Part shown: positions 1 to 8,673 of the stretch, piece by piece
Position numbering within the stretch: the first letter of the stretch is position 1
Layout of the letters: each line of letters starts with the position of its first letter
The notes under the pieces: generated by a model
What the model was told of the DNA's origin: nothing
Seen by the model: the letters and a program-made list of their open reading frames with translations, nothing else
The model's database searches: none
NCBI GenBank assembly: GCA_013298625.1
Contig: JAAFIF010000081.1
Coordinates: 1 to 46,771 of the forward strand
Direction: 5' to 3'
Origin: Myxococcales bacterium
GTDB lineage: Bacteria > Myxococcota_A > Polyangia > Polyangiales > Ga0077539
DNA length: 46,771 nt
Position numbers and translations under genes: made by a program

Positions 1-51
1 TGCGGCGCGGTGTACGAGCTCGTCCCTGCGCGCGGGCTGCGCGGCCCGTGA
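1..51 (+). CDS. possible 3' end of a gene truncated by the contig edge
   Basis: Frame 1 is open from the first base and closes with TGA at 49-51, giving about 16 residues ending ARGLRGP. It could be the tail of a gene lying to the left. The piece is too short for any homology call, and another frame is also open across it, so this is only a placeholder for a truncated upstream gene. Confidence 0.2.
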   Translation, partial: CGAVYELVPARGLRGP

Positions 52-123
52 GCGCAACCCGTGCGTCGCGACCGCACGGCGTGCGTCGATTCGCGCTGTG
101 AATACACAGGCGAACGCGCGGCG

Positions 124-129
124 TACGAT
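124..129 (+). promoter_or_regulatory. -10-like TACGAT, near-leaderless start at 139
   Basis: TACGAT ends 9 nt before the ATG at 139 and there is no Shine-Dalgarno between them. It fits the recurring TAnnnT pattern in this window. No clear -35 is visible. Confidence 0.45.
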
Positions 130-138
130 GGTCTCGTG

Positions 139-1638
139 ATGAACAAGCGATGGCTGCTCGCGCCCGCGATCGTGTGTGGCGCGATGGGGATCTCGGTGAC
201 CGTGCGCGCGCAGCGGCGACCGCCAGTGGGCCCTCCGCCCCAGGGGTGGAGAAGCCAAGACCCGCGCGTCGGACACTCCGATCGACCGCCGTTCTGCCAG
301 GGATATCGCCGGCGAAGCGCGCCGGCTCGAGAGCTCGGCGACCGCGTCGCGCGCTTCGAGCTCGACGCCGAGTGCGCGACAGCGCCGCGCGCGCGCTGCG
401 TGGGCGGAGGCATCGCGCGCAGGGTCGAGCACCCCACGAGCTGCCTCGCAGTGGGGCTGTACGAAGGCACGGGTTCGGGCGAGCGCCGGATGATGGGAGA
501 CGAGCGGCACCGCTTGATGTGCGCGCAGTGCCCGAGCCAGACGCAGTCGGACGGGAGCTTTCTCGAGTGCGACACGGCGCAGAAGCTCCGCGAGGCGCAG
601 GCGATGGGCGATGTGTTCAACCTGCCGCAGCGGGACGTCGCAGAGATGCAGAGGCTCTACGCCGAAGCGCGCGCGGTGCCGGGTCGGTGGTGGGACAGCA
701 ACGACCGCGCAGAGCGCATCCTCGAGATCGTCCGCATCGCCGCGCGGGCGGTGAACTACTGCTCGGACACGCAGCTGTTTCTTCCGAACCGAGGCGCTGC
801 GACGCGCGCGGCGAACGGCGCGATCGTGTCGCGGGCGCCGTTGTTTCCGCAGCAGCGGATCGACCTCCATCGGTTCTTGTTGTTGGGCGCGGACACCGGC
901 GATCAGACGGGGTTCGCGATCAACCCGATGGGCGAGACGCTGACGGTCTATCCCAACGGTCTGGCTGGGCGAACGGCGACGACGATGAGCGTCGACGCGG
1001 TGGTGTTGCAGCTGCTGCACGAGATGCGGCACATGGCGACGCCCAACTATGCCTCCGGCGAAGACCGCTACAGCGACCCCGAGCGCGACGCGCAGCGCAG
1101 GCTCAACGAGCTGACGGACTACAGCGAGATGCTGCGTCACCCGTTCTACTTCGCGATCGCCAACGACGAAGCGCGGTGGCTCGAAGCACAATTTCTCGAC
1201 GGGCGACGGCAAGAGATGGAGTGCTTCGCGACCGTTTGGCACACGGGCGACGGGCGCGGCGGATATCCGCGCGACACCGCTCCGAGCGCGGCGGGAGCGA
1301 CGCGCGGCGGCGCGCCCATGGGCTTCGGCGGGCTGCCGATGCTCACGCTGATGGGACCGGGCGCGCAGCGCGCACAGGCGCCGCTCGAAGAGCCGAGGAG
1401 CGTCCCGGCGCGGTGCCTCTCGACGGTGTCGGGCGGCAGCCGCACCGCGACCGCGCTGACCGACGCGCAGCGGTGCAACGTCGCCGCGTGGGCCAAGAGC
1501 GACGCGTTCATGCGCGGGCTGATGGTCCGCACCATCGCGCTCGGCAACGAGCAGCAGCCGTGGAACACCCTCGCTCACTGGTCGCTGCTCTTGCCCTTTC
1601 GCGCGCGCCCCGCGTGCACGCCGAGCATCGCTCCGTGA
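139..1638 (+). CDS. secreted protein with a zincin-like HExxH motif
   Basis: The product is 499 aa. I chose the ATG at 139 because it begins a clear signal peptide (MNKRWLLAPAIVCG, probable cleavage after VRA near residue 25) and sits just after a TACGAT element; an open frame continues upstream to 61 but lacks a signal sequence. The mature protein has several cysteines and a stretch LLHEMRHMA in which H294, E295 and H298 form an HExxH zinc-binding signature typical of metallopeptidases. No third metal ligand could be assigned with confidence. After a Gly/Pro/Ala-rich stretch at about 370-420 the C-terminus holds two more cysteines. I recognise no named family. An exported zinc hydrolase or peptidase is a reasonable inference, not a demonstrated one. 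Confidence 0.8.
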   Translation: MNKRWLLAPAIVCGAMGISVTVRAQRRPPVGPPPQGWRSQDPRVGHSDRPPFCQGYRRRSAPARELGDRVARFELDAECATAPRARCVGGGIARRVEHPTSCLAVGLYEGTGSGERRMMGDERHRLMCAQCPSQTQSDGSFLECDTAQKLREAQAMGDVFNLPQRDVAEMQRLYAEARAVPGRWWDSNDRAERILEIVRIAARAVNYCSDTQLFLPNRGAATRAANGAIVSRAPLFPQQRIDLHRFLLLGADTGDQTGFAINPMGETLTVYPNGLAGRTATTMSVDAVVLQLLHEMRHMATPNYASGEDRYSDPERDAQRRLNELTDYSEMLRHPFYFAIANDEARWLEAQFLDGRRQEMECFATVWHTGDGRGGYPRDTAPSAAGATRGGAPMGFGGLPMLTLMGPGAQRAQAPLEEPRSVPARCLSTVSGGSRTATALTDAQRCNVAAWAKSDAFMRGLMVRTIALGNEQQPWNTLAHWSLLLPFRARPACTPSIAP

Positions 1639-1754
1639 GCGAGCCGCGCGGTCGCTGACGTTCGTCGTTGAATTGTGGGGCCGCGATGCGCGCGTCGCGA
1701 TTCGTCCTGTCGTTGACGGGGCGATTCGCACAGTGCGAGCGTGAGTGAACTCTC

Positions 1755-2222
1755 ATGGCCTCGATCACTGCTTCGATTCGATCCCTCGCGCGGCGCGCGG
1801 CGCCTTGGGTCCTCGGCGCGCTCGCCGCGAGCGCCGTGCTCTCGTCGCGCATGCGTCGCGCGGTCGCCGACGAGACGCCGGACGACGGCGTTGCGCGCGG
1901 GGCGGTCGCGTACTTCGCGACGGGGATGAGCTGTCCCACGGGATGGGCCCCAGCGAGCAACGTCGAGGGACGCTTCGTCGTCGGCGTGACCGAGCCGATG
2001 GCGGTCGGCCGCGCGGTGGGCGCGCCGCTGGCCAACCGCGAGCAGCGCACGCACACGCACGCGTTCAGCGGGACGGTCACGCTCGGGTCGCGCTCGATCG
2101 CCGCCGGCAACGGGTCGAACAACCAGGGCGCGCGCGCGGGCGAGTACACGATCGCGGGCAACACGGCGCCGGCTGCGGCGAACATGGGCTTCGTTCAGCT
2201 CAGGGCGTGCGTGAAGCAATGA
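1755..2222 (+). CDS. secreted single-module collar-like protein
   Basis: The product is 155 aa with an Arg-rich N-terminus and a hydrophobic segment (APWVLGALAASAVL), probably an export signal. The rest is one compact module: AVAYFATGMSCPTGW, then GRFVVG, a Gly-rich stretch, the signature REQRTHTHAF and a final VQLRACVKQ. The order CPxGW, GRxVVG, RTHTH resembles phage-tail-collar-type domains, which also occur in exported proteins of non-phage origin. The next gene carries two further copies, and its ATG overlaps this stop (ATGA at 2219-2222), so the two are probably co-translated. No phage genes lie nearby, so a surface or adhesive role is more likely than a prophage remnant; that is inference. 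No TAnnnT element or Shine-Dalgarno was obvious before the start. Confidence 0.7.
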   Translation: MASITASIRSLARRAAPWVLGALAASAVLSSRMRRAVADETPDDGVARGAVAYFATGMSCPTGWAPASNVEGRFVVGVTEPMAVGRAVGAPLANREQRTHTHAFSGTVTLGSRSIAAGNGSNNQGARAGEYTIAGNTAPAAANMGFVQLRACVKQ

Positions 2223-3133
2223 GCAGCAAATTCTCTGACAGAATGGCGATCGTCGCGTCGTTCTCGCTGGCGCTCAGCTGCTCGACCATCGACGAGCTTC
2301 AGTCCCGCGACGGAGGCCGCGGCCTCGTGGACGCCGCGCGCGACGCGCTGGGCCTCGACGGCTCGGACGCGAGCGACGGAGCGGCGACGGGCGACAGCGG
2401 CCGAGACGCATCGCTCCCGGACGCGCCGCCGATGGGCGACAGCCTGCCGCGGGACACCGTGATGTTCTTCAACGCCATGCGCTGCCCGACGGGATGGGAG
2501 CCGTACAACGAGCTCACAGGCCGCGTGGTCGTCGCGACGCAAATGGGCGCGATGGGCGGCGAAGTGCAGGGCGTTCCGCTGCGAGACGCCGAGGATCGAA
2601 CGCACACGCACACGATCAACGAGACGTTTCTCGTCGACGCCGTGAGCTACGTCGGCATCGTCGGCGGAGGAAACAGCGGAGTCGCGAGCGCCGACGACCC
2701 CACGCTGATGGTGCGCTCCGAGCCGGCGAGCGCAGGGCTGCCGTACGTGCAGCTGCTCGCGTGTCGCAAGAGCGCCGAGGCGATCGCGCGCGTGGTTCCG
2801 GTGCCGTCGGGCATGATGATCTACGTCGCGGGCGCGAGCTGTCCGTCGGGCTACTCGCAGTCGGCGATGACCGCGGGCCGCGCGACGGTGGCCACGCCAA
2901 CGGGGGGCGACAACCTGGCCACCGTGGGCCCCTCGTCCGATCAGCTCGCGAGCCGCGCGCATCGCCACGGCGTGAGCGCGATCCTGCGCACGACGCCGCA
3001 CGGAATCGCGCTCGCGAGCGGCTGTTGCGGGATGGGCTTCGGGCGCAACGGCGAGGTCACCGCCGACGCGCCGAGCAGCGAAGACGACGCGGCGCTGCCG
3101 AGCCTCACGCTGCTTCAGTGCCAGAAGAACTGA
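2219..3133 (+). CDS. lipoprotein with two collar-like modules
   Basis: The product is 304 aa and starts at the ATG that overlaps the upstream stop. The N-terminus is a signal peptide ending in FSLALSC, so C21 may be lipidated; the box is not perfectly canonical. A linker rich in Asp, Gly and Ser covers about residues 30-75. Two copies of the module seen in the upstream gene follow. Copy 1 has MRCPTGW, GRVVVAT, EDRTHTH and LPYVQLLAC; copy 2 has ASCPSGY, GRATVAT, SRAHRHG and LPSLTLLQC. Together with the single-module neighbour this makes three related modules in two coupled genes. The likely site is the outer membrane or cell surface. Ligand and function are unknown. Confidence 0.72.
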   Translation: MSSKFSDRMAIVASFSLALSCSTIDELQSRDGGRGLVDAARDALGLDGSDASDGAATGDSGRDASLPDAPPMGDSLPRDTVMFFNAMRCPTGWEPYNELTGRVVVATQMGAMGGEVQGVPLRDAEDRTHTHTINETFLVDAVSYVGIVGGGNSGVASADDPTLMVRSEPASAGLPYVQLLACRKSAEAIARVVPVPSGMMIYVAGASCPSGYSQSAMTAGRATVATPTGGDNLATVGPSSDQLASRAHRHGVSAILRTTPHGIALASGCCGMGFGRNGEVTADAPSSEDDAALPSLTLLQCQKN

Positions 3134-3153
3134 GATTTCTCAGTCGATCGCGC

Positions 3154-3756
3154 TCACGTCGCGTTGGGGTTGGCGCCCGCTGCGACGATCACCGTGTACG
3201 CGCCGGGCTTGGGTCCCGAGCCAAACGTCGTCACCAGCAGCCGGTACACCGCAGTGCGCGTGGGCGTGTACACGATGCGGCTGTCGCGGTTCTCTGCAGT
3301 GATGTCGTCGTTGTGCTCGATCTCTGCGTCACCCAAAAACAGCGCGGAGTACATGTCCATGGTCTCGTTGATATCCGAGCGCGCGCCACCGCGAACGACG
3401 ATCGTGACCGGCTGCCCCTCGGTGAGCGAGAGCGCGTAGTTGTCCGCGTACGAGCCGTCGGCGAGCACGGTGTCGCCCGCGGCGAGCGCTCCCCGAACCA
3501 CGCCGCCCAATTGCAGCTGCCCGATCGTGCCCGCGACCGGCGCCGCCGTGACGCCACGCGCAGCCAGCGTCGCGTCGTCGGGAACGTCCCCGAGCACGCG
3601 CACCGCGGTCCCGTTGGACGCGGTGGCTGCAGGCTGCGCGGTCGTGGTCGCGCGCGGCGTCGAGGCCGTGTTGCTGTTGTTAGCGGTGGTGCGAGTGGTT
3701 GCGCAGGCGCTCGTAACGGAGAGCAGCAACAGCGCGGCGCGAGTGAAGTTCGTCAT
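3154..3756 (-). CDS. lipoprotein with a PPC-type beta domain
   Basis: The product is 200 aa. I chose the ATG at 3756 rather than one 21 bp upstream because it begins the signal peptide MTNFTRAALLLLSVTSAC, and a TACCGT element lies 11 nt before it. The cysteine closing that stretch may be lipidated. A Thr/Ala/Asn-rich linker follows. The C-terminal half, with the Asp-Asn and Gly-Gln-Pro-Val turns and the strand pattern RDSRIVYTPTRTAVYRLLVT, looks like a bacterial pre-peptidase C-terminal (PPC) domain, a small beta-sandwich usually appended to exported enzymes. Here it stands alone. The gene ends 20 bp from the convergent gene before it. Confidence 0.75.
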   Translation of the reverse strand: MTNFTRAALLLLSVTSACATTRTTANNSNTASTPRATTTAQPAATASNGTAVRVLGDVPDDATLAARGVTAAPVAGTIGQLQLGGVVRGALAAGDTVLADGSYADNYALSLTEGQPVTIVVRGGARSDINETMDMYSALFLGDAEIEHNDDITAENRDSRIVYTPTRTAVYRLLVTTFGSGPKPGAYTVIVAAGANPNAT

Positions 3757-3767
3757 CGTTCGCGACG

Positions 3768-3773
3768 ACGGTA
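3768..3773 (-). promoter_or_regulatory. -10-like TACCGT for the PPC lipoprotein
   Basis: On the minus strand TACCGT ends 11 nt before the ATG at 3756, with no Shine-Dalgarno in between. It lies in the divergent region shared with the spermidine-synthase-like gene. Confidence 0.45.
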
Positions 3774-3815
3774 GCAAGCGCTGTCCCAGCCCGGCAAACC
3801 GCGGGCGGCGCTGTG

Positions 3816-3821
3816 TATGCT
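3816..3821 (+). promoter_or_regulatory. -10-like TATGCT for the synthase-like gene
   Basis: TATGCT ends 6 nt before an in-frame GTG (3828) and 12 nt before the ATG at 3834. Either codon would give a leaderless or very short-leader transcript. Confidence 0.45.
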
Positions 3822-3833
3822 CTCGTCGTGTCG

Positions 3834-6365
3834 ATGCGATCTTCCGTAAGCGCGCCGCTGGCGCTCGTGGCCTTTGCGCTCTCGGGCGCCGCGGGGCTCG
3901 TGTACGAGGTCGTGTGGACCCGCGCCTTCGCGCGCACGCTCGGCGTGACGTCCGCGGCCAACGCAGCGGTGCTGGCCGTGTACCTCGGCGGCCTCGGCGT
4001 CGGCGCGTGGCTCGCTGGCGGCCGCGCGGATCGCGCGCAGCCTCGCAGCGCCGCGTTTGCGTACGCCGCGCTCGAAGCAGCGATCGCCGCGTGCGCGCTC
4101 GCCTCGCCGTCGTTGATCGAGTGGCTCTACCGCGCGTGGGCCGCGATGGGCCTCGAGCCGGGCTCGCTGCTGCGCGCGGCGCTGCGTCCTGTGCTGTGCG
4201 CCGCCGTGCTCGCCGCGCCGACGCTCGCCATGGGCGCGACGCTGCCGCTCTTGCTGCGCGCGACGCGCGGGATGTTCGCGAGCGAACGGGCGCAGCTCAG
4301 CCTGGTGTACGCGGCCAACACTGCCGGCGCGATGGTCGGCTCCCTCGCCGCCGGCTACGCGCTGGTCCCGCGCCTCGGCAACGCCGGGGCGATTCGAGCG
4401 GGCGCGATGGCCTCGCTGGCCGCGGCGCTCGTCGCGGCGAGCATCGCGATCTCGATAAAGAGCACACACAATCGAGACAGCAGCGAAAACAGCGTTGAAT
4501 CCACGCCTGAAGAGAGCTCGCGCGCAGACCTTTGGGCGACCGCAGCGCTCTCGTTCGCGTGCGGCGCGATGATCTTGGGCGGTGAGGTGCTCTGGACTCG
4601 CACGCTGGTGACGGCGCTGGGCGCAACGATCTACGCGGTCTCGTCGGTGCTGGCGTGGGTGCTCGCGGGGCTCACGCTCGGGGCGCTCTCGGCGCGGTGG
4701 TTGAGCCCCAGCGCGTCGCGGGACAGCGCGCGTCGGGCGCTCGCGGTGACAACGGGCGTGGTGGCGATGGCGTCGCTCGCAGCGCTGCACGTGGCGCCGT
4801 GGATGGCGCAGTGGTCGCTGCGGTGGAGCGAAGCGGGGACGCTGAACGGGGCGTGGTTGTGCTTCGCGGTGACGGGGCCGGTGGCGTTTGTTCCGGCGCT
4901 GGCGTCGGGCGCGGCGATGCCGCTGGCGATTCGCGCGCTGTCCGACGGCGGCGGGTCGAGAGCTGCGGCGCTGGCGTACGGAGCGAACACCGTCGGCTGC
5001 GTGCTCGGGTCGCTCGCGGTCGGGCTCGTCGGGATCGCCGTGCTCGGCACGCGCGGCAGCGCGATCGCCCTCGCCTCGCTCGGCGCGGTCGCAGCAGTGG
5101 CGGCCCTGGCGAGAGAGCGCGCACCGGTATTCAAGAAGGCAGCGATCGCGCTGGCGTTCGCGTGTGTGGCGATCGCGGGGTCCGCGCCGAGGACGGACGT
5201 GCGCGTGTGGGCCGGCGGGACGCACATGCTGCCGCAGCGGCTTCGCAGGCTGATCGCGCGCGAGGGCTTCGAGGTGCGCGCGGCCGCGGGCCGAGTGCTC
5301 TACGCACGCGAAGGGGCCGAGAGCACGATCGTGGTCGAGCGGCTGCGCAACCACCGAACCTTCTTCGTCGGCGGAAAGCCCGAGGCCTCCGACGACCCCG
5401 AAGACATGCGCAACCAGTACCTCCTCGGCCACCTGCCGGCTCTGTTGCACGGCGCGCCCACGCGCGGCCTCGTCGTCGGCCTCGGCTCGGGCATGACCGC
5501 CGGAACGCTCTCGATCCACGCCCCCGTCGACGTCGTCGACCTCTCGCCGCCTGTTCGCCACGCAGCGCGGCTCTTCTCGGACCTCAACCACCACGCCGCC
5601 GACAACCCCCGCATCACCATCCACCACGAAGACGGACGTGCCTTTCTGCTCAGCGCGCGACGCTCGTGGGACGTGATCACGGTCGACCCGATCCATCCCT
5701 ACGTCGCCGGCGCAGCCACGCTGTACACCCGCGACTACTTCGCCCTGGTGCGATCGCGGCTCAGCGCGCGAGGGGTCGCCGCGCACTGGCTCCCGCTCTA
5801 TCAGCTGCGCTGGGAGGACGTCTGCGGCGTACTTCGAAGCTTCTCGGACGTGTTCTCCGACGCGGCCGTGTACCTCACCGGCGGAGACGCGATCCTGATC
5901 GGCGGAGCGGGGGAGGTCGCGTGGGACCCGGCGCGATTTCGACAGGGATTTCTCAATCCAACGGTGCGCGATGACCTCGCGCGCGTCTGGCTCGACTCGC
6001 CCGAGCGCCTCGCGGCCACCGCCTCGTGCGGCGGCGCGACGCTGCGTCGCCTCGCGTCCTGGGCGCAGCCCATCACCGACGACCACACGTGGATCGAGTT
6101 CACCGCGCCCGCGAGCGCGCAGCGGTACACGCCGGACAACGTTCGCTGGCTGAGCAACCTCGGCGCCGCCCTGCCCTCGCGCGACGAGCGCTCGGCCCGC
6201 GCGCGCGCGACGTATCACTTCGTCCTGCGCGCGCAGCTCGATCGCTGGGCGGTCGCCGCGAGCGCGCTCACGCCGCTCAGCGAGTACGAAGCGATGCTGC
6301 GCGCCGATCCGACCTCGGCAGAGCTGCAGGCGCACGTCGCCGAGCGACGAGGGCGCGGCCGCTGA
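3834..6365 (+). CDS. membrane protein fused to a spermidine-synthase-like domain
   Basis: The product is 843 aa from the ATG at 3834 (a GTG at 3828 is an equally good start). The N-terminal half, to about residue 450, is a series of hydrophobic helices beginning LVAFALSGAAGLVYEVVWTRA, the usual opening of the membrane part of fused transporter/spermidine-synthase proteins. A short charged loop near 205-235 splits it in two, and both halves have related openings. The C-terminal part has the Rossmann methyltransferase-type fold of aminopropyltransferases: GLGSG at about 549-553, an acidic strand end VVDLSPPV, EDGRAFL, then WDVITVDP and LYTRDYF. These fusions are common in myxobacteria and planctomycetes; their substrate is usually unproven, so polyamine synthesis should not be assumed. 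The next gene starts 22 bp downstream but has its own TACGCT element. Confidence 0.85.
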   Translation: MRSSVSAPLALVAFALSGAAGLVYEVVWTRAFARTLGVTSAANAAVLAVYLGGLGVGAWLAGGRADRAQPRSAAFAYAALEAAIAACALASPSLIEWLYRAWAAMGLEPGSLLRAALRPVLCAAVLAAPTLAMGATLPLLLRATRGMFASERAQLSLVYAANTAGAMVGSLAAGYALVPRLGNAGAIRAGAMASLAAALVAASIAISIKSTHNRDSSENSVESTPEESSRADLWATAALSFACGAMILGGEVLWTRTLVTALGATIYAVSSVLAWVLAGLTLGALSARWLSPSASRDSARRALAVTTGVVAMASLAALHVAPWMAQWSLRWSEAGTLNGAWLCFAVTGPVAFVPALASGAAMPLAIRALSDGGGSRAAALAYGANTVGCVLGSLAVGLVGIAVLGTRGSAIALASLGAVAAVAALARERAPVFKKAAIALAFACVAIAGSAPRTDVRVWAGGTHMLPQRLRRLIAREGFEVRAAAGRVLYAREGAESTIVVERLRNHRTFFVGGKPEASDDPEDMRNQYLLGHLPALLHGAPTRGLVVGLGSGMTAGTLSIHAPVDVVDLSPPVRHAARLFSDLNHHAADNPRITIHHEDGRAFLLSARRSWDVITVDPIHPYVAGAATLYTRDYFALVRSRLSARGVAAHWLPLYQLRWEDVCGVLRSFSDVFSDAAVYLTGGDAILIGGAGEVAWDPARFRQGFLNPTVRDDLARVWLDSPERLAATASCGGATLRRLASWAQPITDDHTWIEFTAPASAQRYTPDNVRWLSNLGAALPSRDERSARARATYHFVLRAQLDRWAVAASALTPLSEYEAMLRADPTSAELQAHVAERRGRGR

Positions 6366-6373
6366 TCGCGCGG

Positions 6374-6379
6374 TACGCT
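6374..6379 (+). promoter_or_regulatory. -10-like TACGCT for the radical SAM gene
   Basis: TACGCT ends 8 nt before the ATG at 6388. It lies between two closely spaced co-directional genes, suggesting the second has its own start of transcription. Confidence 0.45.
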
Positions 6380-6387
6380 CTCGCTCG

Positions 6388-8649
6388 ATGCTGCACTTCG
6401 ACGAAGAACAGCCCGTGCGGCTCGTGGCGCTCGACGGCGCGCTGCTCGCCTTCGATCGACGCGACGGGCGACGGTGGCTCGTGCGCTCGGAGGCCACGCG
6501 CCCGCTGCGCGCGAACGCGCCGCCCCTGGTGCTCTTCTCGATCACCAACGCCTGCAACCTCGCGTGCTCGTTCTGTTACCGAGACCAGTCCGCGCCGAGC
6601 GCGTGGACCGTCGAGAGCGCGTACGACGTGCTCGCGGCGCTCTCCGCGCGGGGGACGCTCGAAGTGGCCTTCGGAGGGGGTGAGCCCTTCGCGTTCAAGG
6701 GGTTCTGTTCGCTGGTCGAGCGGCTGACGGACAGCACGCCGCTGGTGCTGCACGCGACGACCAACGGGCAGCTGGTGACCCGCGAGCTCGCGCGGAGGCT
6801 GCACGGACGCATCGGCGAGCTGCGACTGTCGGTCTACGACGACGCTCCTTGGCGCGATCGCTTCGCGCTCTTGCGAGACGAAGGCCACTCGGTGGGGCTG
6901 CACTGGCTGGTGACCCCAGAGCGGCTGCCGACGCTGCGCGCGTTCGTCGAGTCGCTGTGCGCGCTCGGGGTGCGCAAGCTGTTTCTGCTCTCGTACAACG
7001 GGCCTGACCGCGCGCTGCACTTGTCCCGCGAACAGTCGCGAACGCTCGTCGAGATCGTCGAATCGCTCGGTGAATGGCCCATCGAAATCGGGCTCTCTGC
7101 GTGCTGGGGAGACCGGCTCGAGCCGCTTCCGAAGCTCAGCCCCGAGCGCGGCGGCGACTGCGGCGCGGGGGATCATTTCGTCTCGATCGGCCCGAGCGGG
7201 ACGCTCTCGCCGTGCAGCTTTCATCACCAGCGACGCGGCGTGCGCACGGCGGACGACGTGATCGAGGCGTGGGACGCGATGCGCGGCGCAGGGCCGGCGC
7301 GCACGTCCGGTTGCCACCGCACACAGATTCAAGTGAAGCGAGAGCGCCCCGCGGGGCTCTGGCGCTGGCGCGCGTGGTCAGGAAACAACAGCGTCGACTG
7401 CTTCACGGTCGGGCGCTTCGCGAGCGCTCGAGCGGCGGACGACGCCGTCGCCGAGCTGCGCGCGCTGATCGCGAAGCCGCAGCGGACGCTGCTCGACGAC
7501 GCGTGGGCAGTGGTCGAGCGCGCGCGCCAAGAGCTGCAGGCGACCGTGAAGGACCGCAGAGAGTTCGCGCAGCAGTGGCTCGCGGAGCAAGCGAGCTACG
7601 ACCAATGGCTGAGCGAAGTGCGCTCGTGGGAGCAGGCTCCGAGCGCGGTCGAGCGGTACGCGCAGGCGATGGGCGCCGTCGAGCGACCAGGGATGCTCCC
7701 AGCGGCGATCGAGACCCCGGACCTGCTGCTCTCGTTCGGGACCGCCGCGGCGTATCTGCAAGGCACGACGCTGCAGCCGTTCAACGCGCTCGATTGGCTC
7801 TGGGTGTACCGCGGCGCGCGCGTCTACGACTTCGCCCGGCGCAACTCGTCGGCGATGGTGCTCGTGTGGGCGGCGCGCTGCGACAGCGACGACGAAGCTC
7901 GGCTGCACGCGAGCAGGCTCGGCGCGGTCGCGCGCGAGTCCTCGGTGTGGGGCGTCCAGGTGATGCAGGAGTGGATGCAGGGGCCGCGCGGGATGGCGTT
8001 GACCTCGCGCGTCGAGCTGCTTCGGCTCGAGCTCGAGGACCGAGGGCTGCGCTTCGACGGCGTGGCGATCGCGGATCTGCAGTTCACGATCGACGAGCTC
8101 GAGCGCGCGGTGATGCGGCTGCGAACGACGCCGCCGGCGGTGCCCGATCGGCTGCAGTTCGACGCGTACGGTCCGATGGCGGACGAGATCGAAGAGGCGG
8201 TGCGCGCGCTCGACGCGGATCCATCGACGCTCTCGGAGTGGTCGGGCCAGAAGCTCGAAGGATCGCGGCGGTGGCCAAGAGACCTGGCGATGCACCGATG
8301 GGACACGCGGTTCTTGCTCGAGGCCGAGCACCTTCCGCCGTCTCTTGGACGGGGCCTGCTGTTGCGCCGGTCGGCGACGCCGTACTCGATCGAGGCGCGC
8401 GAGGCGCGGGTGACCGTGGCGATCTACGACGAAGACCCAGCGCGGGCGCAGTCGATGCTGCGTTCGCTCGGGCTCGATGCGACGGGCTCGACGGTCACGA
8501 CCGAGCCAGCGGCGGTGATCACGCGCGCCGCGATCGTCGCCGCCCGGCGAAATGTCTCGTGGAACTTCGGCGTCGCGCCCGCGGACCCGCGGACAGCCGC
8601 GCTCGAAGCGCTGCAATCTCGGTTGAGCATTCGCTTTCGCGCGCGTTGA
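6388..8649 (+). CDS. radical SAM protein with a large uncharacterised C-terminal half
   Basis: The product is 753 aa. CNLACSFC gives the radical SAM cluster ligands C56, C60 and C63, followed by the GGGEP motif near residue 98, so residues about 45-330 form a radical SAM domain using S-adenosylmethionine and a 4Fe-4S cluster. Three later cysteines, C258 (DCGAG), C276 (SPCSFH) and C309 (SGCHR), around the phrase ISIGPSG-like VSIGPSGTLSPC, look like a reduced SPASM/twitch auxiliary-cluster region. The remaining 420 residues match nothing I recognise. They contain at least three similar alpha-beta stretches (SVDCFTVGRFAS near 340, SAMVLVWAARCD near 490, ARVTVAIYDEDP near 675), perhaps small repeated ferredoxin-like units. 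Peptide or protein modification is typical for SPASM relatives, but no precursor gene is adjacent. The gene converges on the next one with a 24-bp gap. Confidence 0.85.
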   Translation: MLHFDEEQPVRLVALDGALLAFDRRDGRRWLVRSEATRPLRANAPPLVLFSITNACNLACSFCYRDQSAPSAWTVESAYDVLAALSARGTLEVAFGGGEPFAFKGFCSLVERLTDSTPLVLHATTNGQLVTRELARRLHGRIGELRLSVYDDAPWRDRFALLRDEGHSVGLHWLVTPERLPTLRAFVESLCALGVRKLFLLSYNGPDRALHLSREQSRTLVEIVESLGEWPIEIGLSACWGDRLEPLPKLSPERGGDCGAGDHFVSIGPSGTLSPCSFHHQRRGVRTADDVIEAWDAMRGAGPARTSGCHRTQIQVKRERPAGLWRWRAWSGNNSVDCFTVGRFASARAADDAVAELRALIAKPQRTLLDDAWAVVERARQELQATVKDRREFAQQWLAEQASYDQWLSEVRSWEQAPSAVERYAQAMGAVERPGMLPAAIETPDLLLSFGTAAAYLQGTTLQPFNALDWLWVYRGARVYDFARRNSSAMVLVWAARCDSDDEARLHASRLGAVARESSVWGVQVMQEWMQGPRGMALTSRVELLRLELEDRGLRFDGVAIADLQFTIDELERAVMRLRTTPPAVPDRLQFDAYGPMADEIEEAVRALDADPSTLSEWSGQKLEGSRRWPRDLAMHRWDTRFLLEAEHLPPSLGRGLLLRRSATPYSIEAREARVTVAIYDEDPARAQSMLRSLGLDATGSTVTTEPAAVITRAAIVAARRNVSWNFGVAPADPRTAALEALQSRLSIRFRAR

Positions 8650-8673
8650 GCAGCGACGCCGCGCGGCTGCGGT

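Noticed and set aside
1713..1741. TTGACG as -35 for the gene at 1755
   Set aside because: No acceptable -10 occurs 16-18 nt downstream.
1755..3133. Prophage tail region
   Set aside because: No other phage genes; proteins carry export signals.
3753..6557. 934-codon open frame on the minus strand opposite the synthase gene
   Set aside because: High-GC shadow: Arg/Ala/His-rich, no domains, while the plus strand encodes a clear conserved protein.
8650..8673. Intrinsic terminator between convergent genes
   Set aside because: Only short GC stem possibilities and no U-tract; the gap is 24 bp.
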